Positions 45,511 through 64,000 of a stretch of 64,000 bases of DNA are shown in pieces. A program made the position numbers and the translations under genes. Numbering within the stretch: position 1 is the first letter of the stretch; each line of letters begins with the position of its first letter. This DNA comes from Tetradesmus obliquus. Taxonomy: Eukaryota; Chlorophyta; Chlorophyceae; Sphaeropleales; Scenedesmaceae. Location: positions 930,001-994,000 of the forward strand of contig CP126207.1 in NCBI GenBank assembly GCA_030272155.1, read 5' to 3'. A model generated the notes under the pieces. That model searched no databases. It worked only from the letters and a program-made list of their open reading frames with translations, and was not told where the DNA came from.

Positions 45511-47746
45511 CTAGTTCTTGATGACGATCGCATCGCGGCCTGGGCCCACGCCGATCCACTTGATTGGCACACCGACCAAGTCTTCTACGCGCTGCACGTA
45601 TTCCTGCGCTGCCTTTGGCAGGTCAGCCCAGCTGCGCACGCCGCTGATGTCCTGCTTCCAGCCGGGCAGCGTCTCGTACACGACCTGCATGGTTACAAAG
45701 ACAAATGACATATGTTATAACACATGTTCAAACACATTTGAAATCGGAGGAAGAGATGTTCCTGCGCTACCTTGGGCTCGTCTGCCCAGCTGCGCACGCC
45801 GTTGATATCATGCTGCCAGCCTGGCAGCATGTTATGCACGACCTGCATGTGTTGAAGAGCCAAAAGCAGGTGAATTTGATTTGAGTGCAGAAAGCAGGTG
45901 ACTTGTGTGCTTCAACATGTGGGTTACGCCACTTATTGATGTCTGTAGGCGTGGGTGATGCATCCAGGCCGCTCTAGCTGTGGACGCATGCTGCAGCAGC
46001 AATGCATAATGCACATATGTTATAACATATGTTACAACACAATTCAAACACTTCACTAGCTCACATCTGCTGCTTCCTCAATGCTTGCCGGCATGCTGCT
46101 GCCGACATGCTGCTGCTGACTATAACTCATGTGATGCACATACTGAAACATATTGCATTACAAAAGGAAGCAGCTCACCTCTGCTGCTTGCAAGTCCTCG
46201 ATGCTTGCTGGCATGCTGCTGCTGAGCGTCTTGCCGTTGACCTTGTAGCCCACACCAACCTGAGGGATGCAAGGCAGAGGCAGGCAGCAGATGCAACAAA
46301 GCTAAATTAGGAAGGGGCAAGACAACAGGTGAAGGCTGCTGCAGCTGCTGAGCGTCTTGCCGTTGACCTTGTACCCGACACCGACCTGCAGGACAACAGA
46401 TGCAGATGCAGGCAAGGGAGTAAGAACGTTTTTGATTTGGGGTGGTAGCATTCGAAGAGGAGGTCTTGCCGTTGACCTTGTAGCCGACACCGACCTGCGT
46501 GCAGCAAACAGGTTGGTGTTCAACCCAATTTGATGGTGCATTTGTTTTGCTGCTTGCACATGGTTTACCAGATTGCCAACAACCAATGACTAAACACATG
46601 AGAGCACGTGCACAATCATGCCGGCAGCTGTCTTTCTCCGCCCCACCTTGTTCTCATCAACGCCATCAAGCACGTGCAGTTGGTGAGCACCTGTCTTTCT
46701 GGCTGCTCATGGTTGGCTAATCTGACAGCACACACAGCAGCATCTGCTCTCTGTGAGCTTCTGGCAGCTCTGAGCGCACACCACACCACAGCAGCACCTA
46801 CCCTCATCATCCTGCTGGCAAACATAGCTGGCAGGTCTGGCCACAAACAAAAAGAATGAGCAAACAGACAAAGCATGCAAAACACAGCAGCGCATACCCA
46901 CCTTGATTTCATCGAGGCCATCAAGCACATCCAGCTTGGTGAGGTTGAGGTGCGTGAAGCCGTTGATCCTGCAAGGCACAGCATTACATAACATGTGTTA
47001 CATGATAGCAAATAACATTGAAAAGCAGATGACCGCAACAGAGCACGTCCAGCTTGGTGAGGTTGAGGTGCGTGAAGCCGTTGATCCTGCAAGGCACATC
47101 GTTGCATAACATGTGTTAGTTTATAGCAATTTACATTCAAATGCAGATGACCACAACAGAGCACGTCCAGCTTGGTGAGGTTGAGGTGCGTGAAGCAGTT
47201 GATCCTGCAAGGCACAGCGATACATAACGTTACACAACAGAATACTTTTTTAAATGCCAAGAGAATAACAATCTGGTCAAACATGACAGGGCACAGGCGG
47301 GCTACAAAGCGAGCTCAACAGTGTGATCAGATTGAGCGCGGATGTGGGGCGTAGCGCTGTTGACTGCATGGCACTTCAGGCCACTCACTTGCACACGTAT
47401 TTGAGGGCCACCACGTCCAGCTAGCCCACCCGCCGCAATCAATTGTAGGCCTGCCTGTGGTGGTGCCGTGACCATTGTCACTGTCAACCACTGGACAACT
47501 GCCATGCCTGCCGCACGCTATTAATGTGCATGCCGTTGCCAAATCAAGACCTGTTTTTTTGTCAGTCATGAGCCAAACAAACACACCTACTAGCTGGTGG
47601 ACTCGGGTCTTTCTCAGACATATACCAACTGGAACAACAAAATTCAACTCACTTGCACACGTATTTGAGCGCCACCACGTCCAGCCAGCCCACCCGCCGC
47701 GGCCTGCCTGTGGTGGTGCCGTACTCACGCCCCACTTCCCGAACCT

Positions 47747-47801
<55 letters not shown>

Positions 47802-50800
47802 ACTCAGTGCTGTGGTGAAGACATGGCACTGCTGATATCACCTTCAGCAGCAGCAGCAGCAGCATGCCGCGCAAGGGCAGCGTGTGCGAGTGTGAGTGTG
47901 GTCGTGGTTCAGCCAATACTAGACTGACCAACCTATTTGACACAGCGCCTTGCCCACCCCCTGTCATCAAACCACATGAAGTGTGCTGCTGCGCACCTTC
48001 TCCCCGAGGTCGCCGTGGATCTCTGTTGGGCACGGCTCTGCAGAACCCTGCTTAAGCTGAACCCTGGCCCTGACCCCTACTTCTCCCCTGCACACAACCC
48101 TCGCAAACCCTGCTGCTGCGCACCTTCTCCCCAAGGTCGCCGTGGATCTCTGTTGGGTAGGGTCCGGCACCCACGCGAGTTGTGTAGGCCTTGGCCTGCA
48201 CAGGCAAGCAGCAGCAGCAGCAGCAGCAGCAGCGGCGTCAGGTGTGGATGGCAAGGCAAACATCCACTGCACACAGGGTAGGCTTGTTGAGCAGAAGTCT
48301 CTGCAATAAGCCACAATGTTGACATTGGACATGTGCCACAGCACCCATGTGTTACCAATACCAATACCAATACCAAAGTATGGGACGGACCCACCTCAGG
48401 CACAAGCCCAGCGAGCCGATCTGCCGCTCATCAGGGTTGGAAAGGTACCCAGTTCCTCCTTCGTTACTTGGGCAATCGAAATTACCCGCACAAATCCGGC
48501 CATCCCAGTTACAAACAGCGCGTGTGACATGTAAAAAAAAAACTAACTAACAAGGTAACAAGTCACTCACCACGCCGATGATGGCCTCAAACTTGGTTGG
48601 TGCCATGCCCAGTCCCGTCACTCTGCCTACCTTTTGAAGGGTTGCTGCTGGTCACAATTTGAAGCTCAATTTAGCTAGGTGTCAGGTCGCAACACGCAAT
48701 GTGACACACAGTATAACATCAGAAAGATGACAATGTAACAAGTCACTCACCACGCCGATGATTGCCTCAAGTTTGGTTGGTGCCATGCCCAGTCCCGTCA
48801 CGACGCCTCCGATGCTGGGGTTGCTGCTGCTGGCAGATCTCGACTTCAAATGAAACATGCAATAACAACAATGTAAGAAGTCACTCACCACGCCGATGAT
48901 GGCTTCGAACTTGGTTGGTGCCATGCCCAGTCCCGTCACGATGCCTCCAATGCTTGGGTTGCTGCTGGTCACAAAGGGGTATGTGCCGTGGTCTACATCC
49001 AGCATGGTTGCATTGGCGCCCTCAATCAGGATGCGCTTGCCTGCCGAATGTGCGTCGTGCAGGTAGTCAACCGTGTCTGCAAGCAAAAAAGGGCGACAGA
49101 AAACACCATAACATTGAGGGTCAGTGGTCACCTCCAGCATGGTTGCATTGGCGCCCTCGATCAAGATGCGCTTGCCTGCCGAATGTGCGTCGTGCAGGTA
49201 GTCAACCGTGTCTGCAAGCGGAAAAAGGTGACAAAACACATCATAAAATTGAGGGTCAGAGGTCCACACCCAGCATGGTTGCATTGGCGCCCTCAATCAA
49301 GATGCGCTTGCCCTGTGTGTGTGCATCGTGCAGGTAGTCGATAGTCCCAATGTGCCTGTTGGCGTGTTGAGTTGCATGCTGGCCGACGCTGTAGTGGCTG
49401 CTGCTGCTGCTGCTGCAGCTGGGTTGGCCGAGCACACACCACGCATCACAGCACGTACCAGTTTGCAATGCAAGTCTAACCTGATCTCACTGGATCTCAA
49501 GCTGACATCATTCAAAATTCAAAAAGAAAAGTAACACTTTGACCCACCTGTGATGAATGGCTGCAGGCGCTCCGCGTACTTCTCGTAGGCCGCCACCTCA
49601 GCGTCCACGTCATACGAGATGTCAGGGAACCTGTTACAACAAAATCACTGTTGTTAGTTTGGTTATAACAATAGTGGTGCGTACTTCTCGTAGGCCGCCA
49701 CCTCAGCATCCACATCATACGCGATGTCAGGGAACCTGTTGCAAACACGAACATACTTGTTGGTTTGTCATGACATAATGGTGCATAATCCTTGTAGGCC
49801 GCCACCTCAGCGCCGATGTCATGGGGGATGTCAGGAAACCTGTTACAATGACATTTACATTAACTTATGTCAGTACGTGGTCGATGTAGTGTAATGGTGC
49901 GCGCAAACATGCAGAACAGGTAGCGGCAGCAACGACAGCAGGATCTGACTTCTGATCCTGTGGGATCACGGCATAACACATGTGTTACTTCTGGCAGCCT
50001 TGGGCAAGAAGCCACCTTATAACGGTCTGAGTGGAGTCAAGGAGAGAAGTCACTTGTTGTTTTGGTTGCAGGCACAAAGAAGACAAGTGGCAATCCAAAC
50101 TAGAAGAAACCATACTCACAATGTTCACACTCACCGCTTCTGTGACGAGCGCGCTTAGTTTTGCTTTCACTTTGTCGGGGTGCGCCAGGTCAGACACAAA
50201 CGGCAAGCAATCAATCAAGATCGATGCAGCAGCTCACCGCTCCTGCGCATCGGTCACAAGGGCTGAGAGCTCCCCCTTGAACTTGTCGGGGTGAGCCAGG
50301 TCAGACACAAAGAGGACAAGCGACAAATAACATTCTGAAAACAATACGCAACTCACCGCTTCTGTGCATCGGTCACAAGAGCTGAGAGCTTCGCCTTGAA
50401 CTTGTCGGGGTGGGCGAGGTCAGACAAAAAGAGGACAAGCGACAAGTGACGTCACTAAGATATAATGCGACTCACCGCTTCTGTGCATCGGTCACAAGAG
50501 CTGAGAGCTTCGCCTTGAACTTGTCGGGGTGCGCCAGGTCAGACACACAGAGGACAAGCGACAAATAACATGTCAACAAAACAAAACGCAACCCACCGCT
50601 TCTGTGCATCGGTCACAAGAGCTGAGAGCTTCGCCTTGAACTTGTCGGGGTGAGCCAGGTCAGACACAAAAGGCAATCTCGAAACTATAAGAAAATATAC
50701 ACAATATAGGAACTCACCGCTTCTGCGCATCGGTGACAAGTGCGCTCAGCTTGGCCTTGAATTTGTCGGGGTGTGCAAGGTCAGACACGCGCAGCCCGTT

Positions 50801-52867
50801 GCGGGTGGCCTTGCTGGCATATGCTGGCCCGATGCCGCGCTTGGTGGTGCCGATCTTGTTGCCTGCACGAATAACATTATTAACAGCGCAAGTGACACAA
50901 AGTGACAAACTCGTCAAATAGCCATAGCAGCAAAACGACGTGGCGTATGCTGGCCCGATGCCGCGCTTGGTGGTGCCGATCTTGTTGCCTGCGGGAATGA
51001 CACAAATAACAGCGCAAGTGACACAAACTGACAAACTCGACAAACAGCCATAGCAGCGAAACACAGTGGCGTATGCTGGCCCAATGCCACGCTTGGTGGT
51101 GCCGATGTTGTTGCCTGCGGGAATGACACAAATAACAGCGCAAGTGACACAAACTGACAAACTCGACAAACAGCCATAGCAGCGAAACACAGTGGCGTAT
51201 GCTGGCCCAATGCCGCGCTTGGTGGTGCCGATCTTGTTGCCTGCGTAAATAACACAAGTAACAGCGCAAGTGGCACAAAGTGACAAACTCGCCAAATAGG
51301 AGCAAAGTGGCATATGCTGGCCAGATGCCGCGCTTGGTCGTGACGATCTTGTTGCCTGCACGAATGGCACATACAACAGCAAAAAACGGATGGACAGGCG
51401 TTATGGGACAGGATGGCGTATGCTGGCCCAATGCCGCGCTTGGTGGTGCCAATCTTGTTGCCTGCAGGAGGACATGTTGGTGAAGAGTAAGCGCCGCGTC
51501 TGACGTGAGTAACCGTCACATTTGACGTAACTTGACAGTGGCAGCTAACAGCACTTGCCTGCCAGCTGTGGCTCATTAATGCCACACATCGCCACTCTTC
51601 TGTGAGCCCCACGCGCTGCCTTGATTGTCAAATTTTTCAAGCTGTAATTAATGATGTCACACCAAAGACATATGCAGCAACGGCAGAAGAACAACGAGCC
51701 AACAACAACAAAATCATGCAATGAACATCTACGGTCCGTATAGTAACACCCACAGCAAAACCTCACCAGCCAGCTCCGCCTCCCGCGCGCCATCCACCTC
51801 CTTGTGCAACCCGGAAGACTAGGGCGTAGCGCCACACAAAACCACAAACTTGATAAAATAACAAGCAAAGTGACACGCACCTGCCAGCTCTGCCTCCCGC
51901 GCTCCATCCACCTCCTTGTGCAGGTCAAACAGCAGGTGGCCACTTCTGCAACCCTGAAAACCTACGCCACACAAATATGACATGCAAGTGACAACATAAC
52001 AACGAATGTAACATCCCCACCTGCCAGCTCTGCCTCCCGCGCGCCATCCACCTCCTTGTGCAGGTCAAACAGCAGGTGGGCCCTGTCACTCAGCAGGAGC
52101 CGGCCGTCAATCTGGCAGCAGCAGCAGCAGCAGAGGCAGCAGCAGCACCAGCAGCGGGGAGGTAATCAGCACCTTCTGAACACATTCAGAGCATCAAACA
52201 AGCGACTTGCACCTTATTGCGGTTCAGTAAAACTGCTGCTGCTGCTGCTGCTGCTGTAGCACATGCACAGCTCAACCTGTTAACAGACCCCATCCACCGC
52301 TGCCCCAAATGCTACACCAGATGTTGCAGCATTTGCGGCAGCCGCCACTGCATGCGCCGCCGCCGCCGCTGCTGCTGCTGCTCACAACGCTGGATCGAGG
52401 AAGCCTGCTGTCTTGCGCTGGCAGCGCCGAGCTGATCTCACAAGGCGCCGCTAAAAACTGCCACTGCTGCTATCAATCCCAAGCTACCGGCGGCACTCCT
52501 GCCCCTCTGCTGCTGCTGCTGCTGCAACACCGCTACACGATGATAAAAGTAAAAAATAACACTAGAATGACAAAGTAACAGTGTAACATGGTCCCCTCAC
52601 GTTCACGCCCTTCTCCTGCATCTCTGCGATCTCCTCAAACAGGCCCGGCACGTGGACCACCACGCCATTGCCGATCACGTTCATGGCTTTCCTGCAGGAT
52701 TCAAAATACACAGGTTACAGGGTTCAGCATAGAACAGTACACACGATGAAAGAGGCACGTGCACCACCACGCCGTTGCCAATCACGTTCATGGCTTTCCT
52801 GCAGGTTTCAATCAACAAAGGAGTGACAGTTCAGCAAAGTACAGTACACCTGAATGCCAGCGCTTGT

Positions 52868-52899
<32 letters not shown>

Positions 52900-53080
52900 T
52901 GTTATTGTAGGTGCTGGCTGTTGAACTGCCAGCTGCTTGCCAAGTCTGCACCTGCAGATCAACACCACAGCAACTGCTGCTGCTGCTGCCGCTGCTCCCG
53001 CTGCCACCACCACTGCTGCTGCTGCCGCTGCGAGCACTTGCCGCACATGATGTATCTGCTAACCAGGCTTGGCCCTGGCT

Positions 53081-53113
<33 letters not shown>

Positions 53114-54051
53114 TCTGCTTCTGCCATCTCAAGGTATAGATAATGAACGAGTGACACTCACTTGTTGAGCACTCCGCTGGGCAGCAGGTGCAGCGCATAC
53201 TTGGTGCCATTCTCATCGTAGATGGTGTGGCCTGCATTGGCGCCTCCCTGCAAGCAATTTGTTATGTAACAGTTATGTAACAGTTATGTAACATCTCGGC
53301 ATTATGAGGTTGATCGTAGCAGCAACACAAGGCACCAGCAGGCAGGGAGTGCTGTGTTTGATGCTTTCCTGCAAGCAGCGGGTGCTGAGACTAGTCATGC
53401 AGTTCTGGTGTCACCAGCGCCTGTGCAACTGCCAGCATGCATGCAGCTGAGTATTGTAATTGCTGCAGTTCTGTAGGCATATGTCAGACTCTTGCAGTCA
53501 GGCTGTATATGCTGCCATACATGTGCATATGCAACAAAGCGCTACATGCTCCTAGCTGAGAGAGTCCGTGCCTGCAGGAGTCTGTTTGACTGCAGAGCTG
53601 TAGCACAGTATACCCCAGCAGTTGCATCAGACGCACTATAAGCATTTAAGTGTTAACCACTGCTGTATTATGCATTGTACGCATGCAGGGCTACATGCAA
53701 CGCAGCAGCAGCAGCAGTACAGTTTGGGGTTGCCAGCAGCATGCTGGGTGTGACAGCCAGCCGTTGTGCTACAGCAGCGCTGCAGCAGCTGCTACTAACC
53801 TGTGCACGAGCGATAACATCGTATTGCTGCGCCAGAATGTCGACCAGCTTTCCCTTTCCTTCATCACCCCATTGGGTGCCCAGCACTATGCAGACTTGCG
53901 CAGGGAAGGGCTCGCTTGAAGCCCTGCATGAAAGCCTGCTGCGCTTAACGGCACATGGCCGCACTACTGCTGCCCTGTGCGCGCTGCATGGCCGCTGCAG
54001 ACGATGTTGGCCTGCCAGCATTTTGCCTGTGTTGTCGGCGGGAGCAAGCAA
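45511..54051 (-). CDS. PURA: Adenylosuccinate synthetase, plastid-type precursor
   Basis: Catalyses IMP + aspartate + GTP to adenylosuccinate, the first step from IMP to AMP; in plants it acts in plastids. Twelve minus-strand exons (53800-54051, 53162-53247, 52601-52691, 52021-52111, 50718-50862, 49548-49630, 48889-49076, 48124-48195, 47653-47744, 46902-46968, 46179-46259, 45511-45684) join in phase to 473 residues. A ~48-residue transit peptide precedes [16 protein letters not shown] (P-loop, residues 62-68). Then come [125 protein letters not shown] and the C-terminal [11 protein letters not shown]. All are family landmarks. About 27 exon-edge copies stretch a 1.4-kb CDS over 8.5 kb. Confidence 0.96.
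45777..45847 (-). repeat. 5'-edge echo of ADSS exon 12
   Basis: Repeats the acceptor and the part coding [17 protein letters not shown] sequence, upstream of the last exon. Confidence 0.85.
46045..46112 (-). repeat. 3'-edge echo of ADSS exon 11
   Basis: Repeats the SMPAS(I)EE-like part downstream of exon 11, with a second, weaker copy next to it. Confidence 0.65.
46346..46496 (-). repeat. Two 5'-edge echoes of ADSS exon 11
   Basis: Copies at about 46346-46387 and 46464-46496 repeat acceptor plus VGYKVNGKT coding sequence, upstream of the exon. Confidence 0.85.
47044..47212 (-). repeat. Two 5'-edge echoes of ADSS exon 10
   Basis: About 47044-47093 and 47164-47212 repeat acceptor plus [14 protein letters not shown]. 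One copy changes G to C in GF. Both lie upstream of the exon. Confidence 0.88.
47390..47470 (-). repeat. 3'-edge echo of ADSS exon 9
   Basis: Repeats the [18 protein letters not shown] end, preceded by a second fragment of the exon interior. It lies downstream of the exon. Confidence 0.85.
47748..47800 (+). repeat. (CAG)17-18 tract at the ADSS exon 9 acceptor
   Basis: On the gene strand this is a CTG run ending CTGCAG directly before exon 9, taking the place of a polypyrimidine tract. Confidence 0.95.
47995..48050 (-). repeat. 3'-edge echo of ADSS exon 8
   Basis: Repeats [11 protein letters not shown] plus donor, downstream of the exon. Confidence 0.85.
48567..48835 (-). repeat. Two 3'-edge echoes of ADSS exon 7
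   Basis: About 48567-48630 and 48746-48835 repeat [21 protein letters not shown] plus GTGAGT donor, downstream of the exon. The nearer copy is longer. Confidence 0.9.
49131..49345 (-). repeat. Two 5'-edge echoes of ADSS exon 7
   Basis: About 49131-49216 and 49260-49345 repeat [19 protein letters not shown], upstream of the exon. The farther copy has HTQGKRIL instead. Confidence 0.9.
49683..49842 (-). repeat. Two 5'-edge echoes of ADSS exon 6
   Basis: About 49683-49740 and 49796-49842 repeat the GTAACAG acceptor and FPDI-DAEVAAY, upstream of the exon. Confidence 0.9.
50141..50678 (-). repeat. Five 3'-edge echoes of ADSS exon 5
   Basis: Five copies of [20 protein letters not shown] plus the CGGTGAGT donor, at ~110-120-bp intervals, all downstream of the true exon (50718-50862). 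Small substitutions accumulate, including a K-to-V change. Confidence 0.92.
50941..51464 (-). repeat. Five 5'-edge echoes of ADSS exon 5
   Basis: Five copies of the TGC(A/G)(G/C)-type acceptor plus [15 protein letters not shown], at ~105-125-bp intervals, all upstream of the true exon. The acceptor AG is altered in some copies: GCGGG or GTAGG-like contexts replace GCAGG. Confidence 0.92.
51766..51935 (-). repeat. Two 3'-edge echoes of ADSS exon 4
   Basis: About 51883-51935 and 51766-51812 repeat [15 protein letters not shown] plus donor, downstream of the exon. Confidence 0.88.
52754..52804 (-). repeat. 5'-edge echo of ADSS exon 3
   Basis: Repeats CTGCAG acceptor plus [13 protein letters not shown], upstream of the exon. 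Confidence 0.88.
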
Positions 54052-54350
54052 AAGGCTTATCCAGCAGACAGTAATGTGTACTAAAGAAATCTAAATTTGC
54101 AGCTTTCGCCCAAGGGCCTGATCAGGTGCGTGTGTGAAGTTGTCACTGGGGCTCTTGAACGTTGTAAGCGTGTATGAGACAGCAGCATGTGCCTTGAGGC
54201 ATCAACGTGTTTCCTTGAAAGGTTTATATATTGAGGTTGCTGCAGCTGTATTTTGATTCCTCAGTTCCCGCAACCAAGTTGCCGCCTTGCTCGTGTGTGA
54301 CTGTTTACTGTCGCATCCGATACACCGCTATCGTTTGATCTTATCACAAC
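54052..54350. promoter_or_regulatory. Shared promoter region, ADSS and ATCase
   Basis: 299 bp separate the divergent start codons. A TATA-like TTTATATATT at 54223-54232 lies about 120 bp before the ATCase ATG and could direct it. No matching box was seen for ADSS. Confidence 0.6.
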
Positions 54351-61174
<6,824 letters not shown>

Positions 61175-61214
61175 TGCGCACTGAAGCGGCGGCAGCAGCA
61201 GCAGCAGCAACTGT

Positions 61215-61371
61215 TTGGATGCTGTACATCCACATGGCCATTGTCAAGCAGTGCCTGCTCGGCTGCTGAACTTGATAGTGGGCAGCAGCAGCAGATGCGA
61301 GAAGTAGGATGCTGCACATCCGATTGACTATCGTCAAGCAGTGCCTGCTGGGCTGCTGATACGCCGGTGCC

Positions 61372-61410
<39 letters not shown>

Positions 61411-61643
61411 GTAGTCGGATTGCGGTTGAAGTGAATGCCCACCCCCGCGCTGCCTACTTCAGGCAGGCCAAGAATGGCCTGTACATCCGCATGGCTATTG
61501 TGAAGCAGTGCCTGCTCGGCTGCTGAAGCAATGCTGAGCGGCAGCAGCAGCAGCAGCCGCAGCAGCAGCAGCAAGTAGGCGGATGCTGTATATCCGCATG
61601 GTGATTGTGAAGCAGTGCCTGCTCAGCTGCTGAAGCAATGCTG

Positions 61644-61677
<34 letters not shown>

Positions 61678-61845
61678 CCAGTAATGAGCTGTACATCGGA
61701 ATGGCAGTTGTTAAGCAGTGCCTGCTCCGCTGCTGATGTACCAGTGCCCAGCAGCATCAGCATCAGCAGCAGCAGCAGCAGCAGCAGTTGGATGCTGTAC
61801 ATCTGCATGGCAATAGTCAAGCGGTGCCTGCTCGGCTGCTGAACC
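61215..61845 (+). repeat. Six downstream copies of the ATCase 3' end
   Basis: Six copies of the YI(R/H)[15 protein letters not shown] segment lie at about 61215-61269, 61308-61360, 61425-61526, 61580-61632, 61688-61736 and 61790-61842, mostly separated by CAG runs. The third is nearly the whole last exon but lacks AG at the acceptor position. All end in TGA, whereas the true gene ends in TAA. Confidence 0.92.
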
Positions 61846-63062
61846 TCATGTAGTGAAGTGTGGGCGAGCAGAATCAGCAGCAGCAGCAGCACAGCAAATC
61901 ATCATGCACGCTGATCTTTCAATCAGTGCTTGGCCCTGCAAATGGGCTAGCAGTGCATGCTGAATGTTTGCCACAGGCGCCGCTGATGCGTCAACGTAGC
62001 ACATCTTGGAGGTTTGGTTGGCTGCGGGTGTGGACCTGGCGTGCTTTACATCACATGCAAAACAGCAGGAGGCTGCTGCGCAGCAGTTCTTGATTGCGTT
62101 TGTGTGTGTTATGCATGACACACGGTAGCAGCAGCGGCGTGCATGCATACTAGGCTTCAGCAGCACATGGTGTGGTATGATCTTCCGTGTACCTGCCTCG
62201 TGTACCTGCCTCTTTAATGGGTGTGTTATATACTACATGTTTGACTGGAGGTTTGACCGTGTGTGGTGTTGCGATTGCTTCTGGTTATGACTGGGTGATG
62301 ACGATGTGTTAAAGTTTCTTCCAGCACTGAAGGTCAGTGCAGCTGGTGTAACTGTACACCGAAGTGACGTCGTACTCGCTGCATGCATGCTGTTTCTGCC
62401 AGAAACAGGCTGTGGTCTAAGGTCACCACAGAGCTGCATATGGTATCAGTCACACAAGCAGATGCATGCTGGGTATGCCCGCAGGCAGGTTTCTGTGCCG
62501 TGGCCGCTTTGGTCATGTTTGCCTTTCGGGCGTTCCACTTTGAGTGACACTCATCGGGTGTGAAGCGGCTGATGGTGTGTGGTGCTGCGCTTCCAGGCAG
62601 CTGCCGCACGGCGACCTCAGCTGCGCATCTGAGCATGCTTCTGCGGTTATCGCGGTGGAAGCACGGCTGTGGGCCGAAAGGCCCATGCATCACAATCGGC
62701 GCTGCAGGTGGTTGCATGCATGGAACATATGGTGATGTGATGCTGCATGTAAAGCCTGATAGTGTCTACTGGAACTTCTTGAAGCTTTGTCTCCACTGCA
62801 CGATACAGTACGCAAGTCTTACTACAATGCCTGGTAGTTTGATGCACATGTCATGCCCAGTTCACGCCGTGACGGTGCCGCAGACCTGCACACAGCCGAT
62901 CCCCCCTCAGGGCCTGCCACATTGTGAACATTCAGCAAACATGCTGGGCATAGAGAAGCGCTTGAAACTCAATAAGGGACAAATCAAGTTTTCAACTACA
63001 AAAAGCACGCTGAACCACTAGAAATCCGTGCCTCGGCGCAAACACACTGAAGTGACCCCACA
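61846..63062. other. Intergenic before the right-hand repeat
   Basis: About 1.2 kb without a recognisable gene or RNA. ORFs on both strands near 62306-63021 lack motifs. Confidence 0.5.
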
Positions 63063-64000
63063 CAGCTGGGCATGGTACAAACGTAGCGAACAAGTGGCCT
63101 ACATATAAATGTCAAGCTTTCAACGACGAATCTAAATCAATTTGAGCTGTTAGCAGTGGCACAGTGTACTGCAAGAAAAGAGCTAAAAACACGTTGCCCT
63201 GAAGTGCCCCGACTCGACTGTTACATATGTTAACTTGCGCTGTAGAGTGTTGCTGTGGGTGCTGCTGCCTGCAACATGTTTTGATGTGTAATGTAATACT
63301 TCTGGGCTTCCCTTGCTGGCTGATCAGGCACTGCAGTTCTGGTGTGCCAAGTGCCCTGCCGCTGCTGTTGCGCTCTGCTGCTTGGCGCTGTGCGCTGCAC
63401 ATACAGTTTCAACTGTCATATCTGTTACATAGTGCGCAACACCGCTTCAGGCCCACCGGCAGCTGCTGCGCGCGTGCAGCTAGTGTGGCTGCACAGAGTT
63501 TGTTGAGGACTAGTATTCTACACAGTTTCCTGCAAACATCCTTCTTGTGTGATCAAGGCGAATTCTGGAGCTCAAAATTACTAGCAGTTTGAAGCTGCTG
63601 CTGCTGGCAGGTGGGGGCCCTGCTGTGCAGTTGGGATGCAAGCAAACCAAAGCAGCAGCACTGGCAGCTGTGCCTTACTGTGCCTGCCACATACAGCAGG
63701 TTTTTATGCCAGCATGGCTGTCTGCTTGCAAGCTGTGTTGATTTGTTGCAAAATGCAGATGCTACGTTTGTACCATGCCCAGCTGAGACTGTGATTGCAT
63801 GCCAGCCTTTGCTGCAGCAGTTCTTAGCCTGCACTGCATCCCTTCTGTTGCTGTTCCTGGACTTGGTGCCTGAAGTGCACACCTACCTTTTTATGCTATG
63901 GCTGATGTGCTCCTGCTGCTGCTGGGTATGCAGCTGATTTTACTGCGGCAGTAGCACTGTTTGCAATCTATGATATCTGCCTGGGCAGGAGCAGCAGCAG
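63063..64000 (-). repeat. Dispersed repeat, right copy (inverted to 3391-4328), cut by the window end
   Basis: Near-identical reverse complement of the left copy. It begins with the same CAGCTGGGCATGG terminus and contains the internal 29-bp motif at about 63763-63787. Its continuation outside the window may include another transposase gene. Confidence 0.88.

Noticed and set aside
50141..51464. Regularly spaced repeats resembling a CRISPR array
   Set aside because: The repeats are coding exon edges of ADSS with splice sites, the units are unequal and the genome is eukaryotic.

Overview
The window is nuclear DNA of a green alga (Chlorophyta, probably a core chlorophyte such as Sphaeropleales/Chlamydomonadales; the order is inference). 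The evidence is plastid-targeted precursors (a PsbY polyprotein and a PAM71/GDT1-type thylakoid Mn transporter), intron-rich genes with GT-AG (rarely GC-AG) introns, very many CAG/CTG tracts, and a TGTAA motif after one gene. I rebuilt eight spliced gene models by hand. In every one of them the exon phases join without a stop.

Layout. 1-6.1 kb is mobile DNA: a Tc1/mariner-superfamily transposase gene (155-2358) whose intron carries an antisense nuclease-like ORF; a repeat (3391-4328) that recurs inverted at the far end (63063-64000); and a frameshifted reverse transcriptase (4423-6059, minus). Next come a Golgi-type CAP10/Glyco_transf_90 glycosyltransferase (minus, 6627-11889) and a PAM71/GDT1 transporter (minus, 13719-20708). 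The transporter is head-to-head with ribosomal protein eL42 (plus, 21007-24090). Then follow a PsbY polyprotein with five PsbY modules (plus, 25018-28390), an unknown membrane protein (29922-30884), a repeat- and hairpin-rich gap, a small plastid-type unknown protein (34641-36081), a ~1000-residue protein with 33-residue 'LPAA' repeats (minus, 38127-44267), adenylosuccinate synthetase (minus, 45511-54051) and, head-to-head with it, aspartate carbamoyltransferase (plus, 54351-61174).

Functional links. The last two genes are aspartate-consuming steps of purine and pyrimidine synthesis and share a 299-bp intergenic region. PAM71-type Mn transport and PsbY both belong to photosystem II biology.

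The most striking signal is architectural. In at least seven genes, real exons are accompanied by degenerate tandem copies of their own edges: copies of the exon's 5' part (with acceptor) lie upstream, and copies of its 3' part (with donor) lie downstream. I count roughly 80-90 such 'exon echoes'. Tandem duplications spanning a splice junction, which splicing can neutralise, would produce exactly this pattern and would lengthen introns stepwise. The PsbY gene appears to show the productive version of the process: whole phase-symmetric 249-nt exons duplicated in frame.
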